A DNA stretch of 22,439 nucleotides, taken from contig CAADWC010000177.1 of the NCBI GenBank assembly GCA_900752625.1, positions 1 through 22,439 of the forward strand, in the 5' to 3' direction. The stretch comes from Oscillospiraceae bacterium (lineage in GTDB: Bacteria > Bacillota > Clostridia > Oscillospirales > Ruminococcaceae). This document shows positions 16,391 to 22,439 of the stretch, piece after piece (within the stretch, counting starts at the first letter, position 1; the number at the start of each line of letters is the position of its first letter). The translations under genes were made by a program, and so were the position numbers. The notes beneath the pieces are model-generated. The model was not told the origin of the DNA. It searched no databases and saw only the letters and a list, made by a program, of their open reading frames with translations.

Positions 16391-18813
16391 TAGCCTTCTA
16401 TACCTCCTTCTATAGCGTCTCCGAGGTCGTAAACCTGACCGTCCACCGAAGCGGTTCCGGCCGACATATTAACCTCAACAACAACATTTGAACCGTCCTT
16501 GCTGTAGGTTGTGGTAATTACGTTTCCGTCGTCGCTTATTTCATAATTTGAAATGGTCATATCACTTACGCCTGAGAGAATCTGACTTGCAAGATCGGAC
16601 TGCTTGGTCGCCATATCAAGCCATCCCTCATAATTGGAGTAGTAAAGATCGTCATAATCGGTATCCTTAAGCTCCGCTGCGTCCTCATAAACCATATCGT
16701 AATGCATTCCCGATCCCGCGGCAAGAGCCAGCATAAAGGTTTCTCCTGTATTGGAGCTTGCATTTATAGGCTTGGTCGAATAAGGAATATAACCGTGAAT
16801 AACCATCTGATAGAACGGAATATCATAATCGGTAAGATTAAATCCGCTTGAGTAAACAGGAACGTTTGTTATCTGCGAAGCATAAGGAAGAACGTAAGCG
16901 TTAGCGCCGTCGCAGAGTATTGAGCCTACGGATTCGGAAGCGGTCTTATACCCTTCTACTATGGTATTCATAGTATTGTTTCTGCTGGAGCTGTTCTTGG
17001 TTGAGAAGTCGCTTACCAGCTTGATTGAATAATCGCCGAAGCCGATTTTGTCAAGATTCTTGTCCTGATAGCTTTCCACCATCTGCTCAAATACCTTAAC
17101 ATAGGAATTTGGCGAAAGAAGTGCGGGAGCTACTCCGCTTTCGGGAACTCCGAATGCAGGACTATAGGTGCTCTGTCTGGAATAAGCGTTTGAAACTCTG
17201 ATTGCAGTGTTGGTAAACGTCATATATCCCCAGCTTCCCGAATCCATCTGAATATTGTTCATCGACGGGAATACGTCAACGTTTTCAGTCGATATGAAGC
17301 TGTTGAAATCGCTTGTTCCTCCCAAAGTACCGGAAGGCTTAACCTTAGTTGAAATCTTATTCTTGATGGAAGCGTTTGTCCAGTCGTTATAGTTTACAAC
17401 AATATCTGAAACGCCGTTTTCCTTGAACTTATTAACGATCTCCTGCGCCTGGCTGAAGCCTGTTATCTCCGTCTTGAGCATAAACGGAATACCTACGATA
17501 GACGTCTGTTTCAGAACTCCTCCGAAGAAGTCTATATAAAGGTCGCTGGAGTCAGATTCCGTTCTCTGTACAAGTCCCTTGTTATTGATAAGATAATTTC
17601 TGTACACCTCAGCACAGTCGGCGTAGTTAACTCCCTCTTCATCGTCAACCGGGTAATATCTTATGCCGAAACGCTCGGTTTTAATATCTCCCTTTTCAAA
17701 AACTGTAATTTTATTTGAACTGTCTCCGCTCATGAAGAAAGCGTCCTGGCTTCTGGTTTCAAATTCAAAATAGCAGTTGTTGTAAGCCTGCTTATTCTGT
17801 CCGCTTACCTGCGCTTTGGCGTAAACGTTGGCGTCTCCGTCAGAAACTATTGCTACAAGTCCACTGTTTCCGGAAACGGTTGCTATAACCGGCATATACG
17901 CCTGTTCGGTAACTCTCGGCGCGGTAAGAGGAACCGCCGTATAATCTCTGCCGTAAATCTGCTGAGAATAATCAGCATAGTTTATCTTTCCGTTGTTGTA
18001 CTTGATAACTGCGCCGCTGCCGTCGGGAACTATCATGTAGCCTTCCGTAGCCTCGCCGTTTTCATCGGTAGCTGAAACTGCTCCGAAATAAGGACAAAGC
18101 TGAAGCTTTGTAAGCACCTTTCCGTCGAGAGAGCTTGTATTCTCCTCCTCGATCTCGCTAGTGTCAGCATATACATAAAGGTTGTCGTCGCAAAGCTCAT
18201 AGTGTACCGTGAACTTAACACCCTCGGAGCCGTACTTATATGTTACAGCAACGCCGTTCGATTCGGTCTTCCAGGTCTTTGTGGCTCTTGTGGAATATAC
18301 CGGAGCCGGCGACTCGGTTCTCTTTTCCTGTCTCAGATCGCCCACCTTGATCGCAACGCTTGAAGCTATCGAATTTCTCTGAGCGTTCTTCATTGTAGAG
18401 TCCTTACTCTCGTCAATGATCGTATTGTCAGACATTACATTGATAGGAGACGTCCACCAGTACTTGCCCGAAGCCTTGACATAAAGACCGATTCTCTCGT
18501 TTTCCTCATCGGCGTACATTACAAAGTTGTCGTTTGAAGCTACCTCCTGACAGGTTTCAAGAGCTACCGCTTCTTCGTCAGTGATCGGCTCGGGAAGCTC
18601 ATCTTCGTCTTCTTCCTCGTCCTCGCTGTCGGATTCCTCTTCGTCTGAAGCATCCTCTGCGTCTGCCTCCTGATCTGTTTGAGCAGTATCCGCTGTTACA
18701 GCTGAGCTGTCGACCTCGTCCTCGGCAGAAGACGCGGCCATGGATCCCAGAGGCATCAGCATTGTAAGAACTAACGCAAACACAATCGCTTTTTTATAAT
18801 TTTTGTTATGCAT
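16390..18813 (-). CDS. large secreted protein of the DUF5696 type
   Basis: Uncharacterised secreted protein of 807 residues that I place with the DUF5696 family from its overall pattern. It has a signal peptide (about 1-26, cleavage near SMA-A). A highly acidic low-complexity linker follows (about 31-80, nearly all Asp, Glu, Ser and Ala). Then comes a beta-rich part with YWWTSP (118-123) and GYMIVPDGSGAVIKYNNGK (258-276), and a C-terminal half that looks like an alpha/beta, possibly barrel, domain (VSDIVVNYNDWTNASI, DGANAYVLPYASQ). The layout is reminiscent of carbohydrate-active enzymes, but I cannot point to catalytic residues. There is no anchor, lipobox or dockerin. The ribosome site is weak (GGTGG). 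It sits between Yip1 and the permeases and overlaps the permease start. Confidence 0.75.
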   Translation of the reverse strand: MHNKNYKKAIVFALVLTMLMPLGSMAASSAEDEVDSSAVTADTAQTDQEADAEDASDEEESDSEDEEEDEDELPEPITDEEAVALETCQEVASNDNFVMYADEENERIGLYVKASGKYWWTSPINVMSDNTIIDESKDSTMKNAQRNSIASSVAIKVGDLRQEKRTESPAPVYSTRATKTWKTESNGVAVTYKYGSEGVKFTVHYELCDDNLYVYADTSEIEEENTSSLDGKVLTKLQLCPYFGAVSATDENGEATEGYMIVPDGSGAVIKYNNGKINYADYSQQIYGRDYTAVPLTAPRVTEQAYMPVIATVSGNSGLVAIVSDGDANVYAKAQVSGQNKQAYNNCYFEFETRSQDAFFMSGDSSNKITVFEKGDIKTERFGIRYYPVDDEEGVNYADCAEVYRNYLINNKGLVQRTESDSSDLYIDFFGGVLKQTSIVGIPFMLKTEITGFSQAQEIVNKFKENGVSDIVVNYNDWTNASIKNKISTKVKPSGTLGGTSDFNSFISTENVDVFPSMNNIQMDSGSWGYMTFTNTAIRVSNAYSRQSTYSPAFGVPESGVAPALLSPNSYVKVFEQMVESYQDKNLDKIGFGDYSIKLVSDFSTKNSSSRNNTMNTIVEGYKTASESVGSILCDGANAYVLPYASQITNVPVYSSGFNLTDYDIPFYQMVIHGYIPYSTKPINASSNTGETFMLALAAGSGMHYDMVYEDAAELKDTDYDDLYYSNYEGWLDMATKQSDLASQILSGVSDMTISNYEISDDGNVITTTYSKDGSNVVVEVNMSAGTASVDGQVYDLGDAIEGGIEG

Positions 18814-18837
18814 TTAATTTACACCACCGTTTCTTAT

Positions 18838-19467
18838 TTAGCCTCTGATTCTGTATGCAATTTCGGTATAAACTGAGTATCCGAATACATATACCTGCTG
18901 GAACAACGAAAGCAGAAGAATTGCAAGGAACAATATCAGCAGCATTGCCACAACAGTAAAGAACATAGACAATAACGTTTTTCCGAATGTATACTGGTGA
19001 ACGGCTCTCATCGCCTGTATCATAAGTACGACAGACCAGCCTATGCCAAGCCAGTTGATAGCTGTCAGCCAGATCGACTCCTCCTGTACGAGAACGTTCG
19101 ACATAATTACGCCTATAAATCCGCAAACTATATAAGGAACCAGTGCGTAAGCCGAGTAAATACAGATCTTCTTAAGCGTTCCTTCTCCGTCAAACAGCGT
19201 ACACAGCGCCCAGTTACCGATAACCCATGTAAAGAAGTAAACTACCGACTGAACGATAAGAGGCACTACGTTAAATACCTTAACATATGCGTTGTTGAAC
19301 TGGAAACCCGTAAGCTGTCTGTTGACAACCATATACACGAACAGCAGGAATACTATCACCATAGCTACTTTCATAGAGCCCTGCTTCTTCCAGCGGAGAT
19401 CCTCAAATCCCTCTACAGGATGGAAAATAACGTGCTTCAGCCAGCCCAATGTTGAAAATTCATACAT
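18838..19467 (-). CDS. Yip1-domain multi-pass membrane protein
   Basis: Integral membrane protein of 209 residues with five predicted helices (about 33-49, 66-88, 101-125, 132-151 and 164-190) and a Yip1-like pattern. The N-terminus has the usual LKHVIFHPVEGFEDLRWKKQGS (10-31), with the HP..GF.DLR element before helix 1. Bacterial Yip1 proteins have no settled function; the family name comes from eukaryotic Rab-GTPase interaction partners. Its ribosome site AAGGAGGG lies inside the end of the NHL gene, with 2 nt between genes. Lying between NHL and DUF5696 in an importer operon, it may assemble or anchor the extracellular parts; that is inference. Confidence 0.8.
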   Translation of the reverse strand: MYEFSTLGWLKHVIFHPVEGFEDLRWKKQGSMKVAMVIVFLLFVYMVVNRQLTGFQFNNAYVKVFNVVPLIVQSVVYFFTWVIGNWALCTLFDGEGTLKKICIYSAYALVPYIVCGFIGVIMSNVLVQEESIWLTAINWLGIGWSVVLMIQAMRAVHQYTFGKTLLSMFFTVVAMLLILFLAILLLSLFQQVYVFGYSVYTEIAYRIRG

Positions 19468-19469
19468 AT

Positions 19470-21083
19470 TTATTTTCCCTCCTTCGATTTTTTCTTGATC
19501 AGATAAATACCTTTTTTATGAATGATCTTCAGAACGATAAGCCAGATTATCACTACAAGTATTACTACTATAATCAGCGTAAAATGCTCCCTGAGGAAAT
19601 CCTCTCTGGTATACTTAAACGCCTTGTCGTAATCGTCCTGATCGTAAGCCGTCTTGAAATACTTCAGCGCCTTTGAATATTCTCCGTCGTTAAGAGCGGC
19701 TTTTCCAAGTCCTATATAAGCCATAGTATAGTTGCCGTCTCTCTTTATGACCTCTTCCCAGTCTGCCTTCGCCTCTGAATAGCGGCCCTCATCATAATAT
19801 TCAAATGCTGAATGAACATATTTTCCGAACATCGTCTCGGTAAATACCGTAATATCGTTTTTAGCGCCGTCCAGTACATAAACGTTGTTGCCCAGCGCTT
19901 CTATGGCATTTGGATTGCTGAAACTTCCCCTCTGGTCAGAAGTCGAGTTCTTTGTACCGAAAATGCATATAAGATTACAGTTACGGTCATACTGGAACAC
20001 ACGTCCGGTCTCATAGTCAAGAACATTGATAAGACCGTTGTTTCCTATAACGATGTCGGTAAGTCTTGTTGAGTGGGTGGTATTTGTCGTCGCATCCCAT
20101 ATAGCTTCGGTTATATCGCCGAAGTTGTACTCGTTGCCGACTTCGTTATCCCAGATATTATATCCGGCAGGATTAAGCTTCTTAACCGCGTCAGTATTGG
20201 TCGAAACCTCCGTTACGGTATAAATAAATCCGTCGGCGTCAATATCAAAGTTAGCGTATTCTACCGGAACATTTCTTGTCATTCCGGCAATCTGCTCGTT
20301 TGAAGCGATCGTTCTCCAGAGCTTCTGAGCAATAACCGCAGCAGTTACCTCTACTCTGTTGGCTCCGTAGAATCCTGTGAAGCTTCCGTCCCTTGCAAAC
20401 TGAACCGAACCGGTGTTTACAGATTTTACTACAGCGTAAACATTTTCCGCATTGTCTACCAGAACCTTTGTGGGATTAAACGTCTTGGACGTATACAATG
20501 CCTCCTCCGGCTTGGTATATTCATGAATAAGCTCACATTCGGTCTCCGAAACGACCTTGGCTTTGACTACTCTTGAATTATCGTAATCCGCAACGTACAT
20601 TGTCAGATCACCCGTAAACGGACTGGTCGTCACGTAAATTCCGTACGGATTCATAAAATTCGAAAGTCCAGTGGTTTCGTCCACATTGATTTCGCTGTCG
20701 CCCTTGACGCCGTAATAGCGTCCTATAATTTCAAGGTCTTCATTAAGTCTGAGAATTCTGTTGTTTTTAGAATCCGCAACCCAGAATTCGTTCCTCTCGT
20801 CGTCCACGAAAAAATCCTTGGCGTCGCTGATTGTGGTCGGCTCGGCTTCACTTACGAACAGCGGATCCTCAGGATCGTTAAGTCTTGAAAGCCCCATCTC
20901 CGCTCCCGTAACCGTTCTTTCTACTCTATAACCGCTCTGAGAGGGGATCGGATCCTCCCAGGTATCGTAGTTATAGGAATTATAAGGCTCATCTGCGAAA
21001 GCTGTGACCGACATGGTCAGCGCGGAGGCCGCAGCCATCGACAGTGTGAGTAATCTTTTCAAAGAATTTTTCATTCTTGACAC
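19470..21083 (-). CDS. secreted NHL-type propeller plus TPR protein with C-terminal membrane anchor
   Basis: Envelope protein of 537 residues with no assigned function. It has a signal peptide (1-30, cleavage AFA-DE). A propeller of NHL-like repeats spans about 85-415, for example FFVDDERNEFWVADSKNNRILRL, MYVADYDNSRVVK and VYVLDGAKNDITVF. A TPR-like segment lies at about 423-490 (AFEYYDEGRYSEAKADWEEVI, then AYIGLGKAALNDGEYSKALKYFKTAY). One membrane helix (about 501-521) and a short Lys-rich cytoplasmic tail complete it. The propeller and TPR would face outward. The start is probably GTG (21081-21083), 6 nt after AGGTGA; the ATG three codons later is possible. It lies 43 nt after the first permease pair. 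A scaffold or glycan-sensing role is a guess. Confidence 0.8.
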   Translation of the reverse strand: MSRMKNSLKRLLTLSMAAASALTMSVTAFADEPYNSYNYDTWEDPIPSQSGYRVERTVTGAEMGLSRLNDPEDPLFVSEAEPTTISDAKDFFVDDERNEFWVADSKNNRILRLNEDLEIIGRYYGVKGDSEINVDETTGLSNFMNPYGIYVTTSPFTGDLTMYVADYDNSRVVKAKVVSETECELIHEYTKPEEALYTSKTFNPTKVLVDNAENVYAVVKSVNTGSVQFARDGSFTGFYGANRVEVTAAVIAQKLWRTIASNEQIAGMTRNVPVEYANFDIDADGFIYTVTEVSTNTDAVKKLNPAGYNIWDNEVGNEYNFGDITEAIWDATTNTTHSTRLTDIVIGNNGLINVLDYETGRVFQYDRNCNLICIFGTKNSTSDQRGSFSNPNAIEALGNNVYVLDGAKNDITVFTETMFGKYVHSAFEYYDEGRYSEAKADWEEVIKRDGNYTMAYIGLGKAALNDGEYSKALKYFKTAYDQDDYDKAFKYTREDFLREHFTLIIVVILVVIIWLIVLKIIHKKGIYLIKKKSKEGK

Positions 21084-21126
21084 TACTTATCACCTGTTTC
21101 CTTTCCGAAATTAATTGTTGAACCGA

Positions 21127-22026
21127 TTAATCCTTAATACCTGAATGCGCCATGGTTTCCATAACGTTGCTCTGGGCAATAAGGAATACAATCAGCGGCG
21201 GAATAAGAAGCAGTACGGCGGACGCAAAGGTTACGCCCTGTCTTGCAAGACCTGCCATGGTAATCTGCTGAACGATCGTAGGCAGCGTTTTAAGCTCTTC
21301 AGAGTAGATAAGCGAGCCGCCCTGGATGTTCCATGCGCCCTGGAAGGCAAAGATGATAAGCGTCATAATTGCCGGCTTTGAGTTGGGAACAACTATCTGC
21401 CAGCAGATTCTGAACAATCCTGCACCGTCTACCTTAGCGGCTTCGATCATGGAATCGTGAATCGTAGACATGCTCTGTCTCATAAGGAACAGACCCATTG
21501 CCGTTGAAATATTCGGCAGAATCAAAGCCCAGTATGTATCGATCATGTGGAGCTTTGACATTACCAGGAACTGCATGATCCATGTAGCGTTGGACTGGAA
21601 CAGCAGCGCTACAACTATAAGCTGATTGATCGCCTTTGAGCCGGGGAATCTGCACTTTGAAAGCACAAATCCGGCGCAGCAGCATACAAACAGGTTGCAC
21701 ACGCAGATAACAACTGTAATAAACACGCTGTTGAAGATATATCTTGAAAGCGGAACCCACATGCTTGCTGCAACCTTGAACATATCAGAAAAGTTTCTGG
21801 TGGTCGGATTCAGAACATAGAGCTTAGGTGGGAATACGAACAGCTCTTCTACAGGTTTTAAAGACTGTACCAACGAATAATAGATTGGGAAAATCATAAA
21901 CAAGCCCAGCAAAGTAAGGAATATAAAAATCGCAATATCTCCGCCGAGAGAACCGTTTACTCGCTTCTTTTTATCCTTTACCTTAAGCTTATCAATCGGA
22001 ACTTGCTTTTTCTTTCTTCTTGCCAT
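21127..22026 (-). CDS. carbohydrate ABC transporter permease, MalG-like (first pair)
   Basis: Membrane subunit of a CUT1-type sugar importer. It has 299 residues. A short basic N-terminus (MARRKKKQVPIDKLKVKDKK) precedes the first helix (about 31-49). The EAA loop is IEAAKVDGAGLFRICWQIVVP (194-214), with about six helices in all. The start is ATG, with AAGGAGGTGA upstream but about 12 nt away. It follows its MalF-like partner by 17 nt. It is clearly different in sequence from the second MalG-like protein of this operon, so the two pairs are not a recent duplication. Confidence 0.92.
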   Translation of the reverse strand: MARRKKKQVPIDKLKVKDKKKRVNGSLGGDIAIFIFLTLLGLFMIFPIYYSLVQSLKPVEELFVFPPKLYVLNPTTRNFSDMFKVAASMWVPLSRYIFNSVFITVVICVCNLFVCCCAGFVLSKCRFPGSKAINQLIVVALLFQSNATWIMQFLVMSKLHMIDTYWALILPNISTAMGLFLMRQSMSTIHDSMIEAAKVDGAGLFRICWQIVVPNSKPAIMTLIIFAFQGAWNIQGGSLIYSEELKTLPTIVQQITMAGLARQGVTFASAVLLLIPPLIVFLIAQSNVMETMAHSGIKD

Positions 22027-22043
22027 TTCGTAAACTCACCTCC

Positions 22044-22439
22044 TTAATCAAGATACTTGCCTAGCAGCCAGTTTACGCCCTTGTTTGCCAGCAGCATCGC
22101 TGCAAACAGAACAAAACATATAGCCGAAGCGTAACCCATCTCGTAACGTATTGAACCGTAGTCGGTAGCATGGTTCATTATCGTATGCGCAGCATAGTCA
22201 GTTGAAGGAAGACCTACAAGGTTCTGTCCTACGACACCCACTGTAAACGACGATGAAATCTGCATTACTGCGGCAAACAGCAGCTGCGGCCCCATAGACG
22301 GGATCGTAATTGTGAAAAGCTCCTGCCATCTGTTCTTGATACCCTCGATAGCACCTGCTTCGTACATTGACTTATCAATGTTCTGGAAGCCTGCACGGAT
22401 AGCAAGGACGCCTGCACACATTGACAACCAACACGAACA
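22044..22439 (-). CDS. carbohydrate ABC transporter permease, MalF-like (first pair), N-terminus outside window
   Basis: C-terminal part (about 131 residues) of a MalF/LplB-like sugar permease. The frame runs off the right edge with no start in the window; the internal TTG at 22425-22427 is not the true start. The EAA loop is YEAGAIEGIKNRWQELFTITIPS, and the last helix region ends FVLFAAMLLANKGVNWLLGKYLD. It pairs with the MalG-like gene 17 nt downstream. The operon therefore begins to the right, where a solute-binding protein gene would be expected. Confidence 0.9.
   Translation of the reverse strand, partial: CSCWLSMCAGVLAIRAGFQNIDKSMYEAGAIEGIKNRWQELFTITIPSMGPQLLFAAVMQISSSFTVGVVGQNLVGLPSTDYAAHTIMNHATDYGSIRYEMGYASAICFVLFAAMLLANKGVNWLLGKYLD

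Noticed and set aside
18806..19126. 106-codon minus-strand frame overlapping the Yip1 gene
   Set aside because: Alternate frame of the Yip1 gene with irregular, Arg/Cys-rich composition.
1..22439. CRISPR arrays, insertion sequences, tRNA or rRNA genes
   Set aside because: No regularly spaced repeats, transposase-like frames, terminal inverted repeats or tRNA cloverleaf sequences were seen; the intergenic spaces are short.

Overview
The window is the minus strand of a Gram-positive, anaerobe-type genome. It is most likely a Ruminococcus-like member of the Oscillospiraceae (Clostridia). I base this on strong AGGAGG ribosome sites, frequent GTG and TTG starts, a zinc-ribbon (type Z) S14, ABC sugar permeases with no local ATPase, and a GH74/GH36 fibre-degradation locus. 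The assignment is inference; no 16S sequence or other taxonomic marker is present. All credible genes read leftward, and the plus-strand open frames are shadows.

Region 1 (1-9075) is a classical S10-spc ribosomal protein operon. Transcription order is rpsJ, rplC, rplD, rplW, rplB, rpsS, rplV, rpsC, rplP, rpmC, rpsQ, then rplN, rplX, rplE, rpsZ (S14), rpsH, rplF, rplR, and rpsE, which is cut by the left edge. A promoter (TTGCAA, 17 nt, TATAAT) at 9047-9075 begins a leader of about 410 nt that contains a terminator-like attenuator. Structured gaps also lie between rpsJ and rplC, between rplW and rplB (217 nt, with a convincing three-way junction), and between rpsQ and rplN, which is the classical S10/spc boundary. 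These suggest RNA-level control at several points of the operon.

Region 2 (about 9173-14104) holds two separately transcribed glycoside hydrolases: a cell-surface lipoprotein of the GH74 type (endo-xyloglucanase-like, many Asp-box repeats) and a cytoplasmic GH36 alpha-galactosidase. Each has its own TATAAT promoter. The two -10 regions share ATATGATATAAT, and the GH74 -35 box sits inside a dyad.

Region 3 (14165-22439) is one leftward operon that ends in a strong intrinsic terminator and enters from beyond the right edge. It encodes two permease pairs of the carbohydrate (CUT1-type) ABC family. Between them are three poorly understood genes: a secreted or anchored NHL-type beta-propeller plus TPR protein with a C-terminal membrane anchor, a Yip1-domain membrane protein, and a large secreted DUF5696-type protein. 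No ATPase or solute-binding protein is in the window. They may lie to the right, or the ATPase may be a shared one encoded elsewhere. This cassette is the best candidate here for an undescribed system: an importer with envelope accessory proteins, working beside GH74 and GH36 to take up plant-polysaccharide oligosaccharides.
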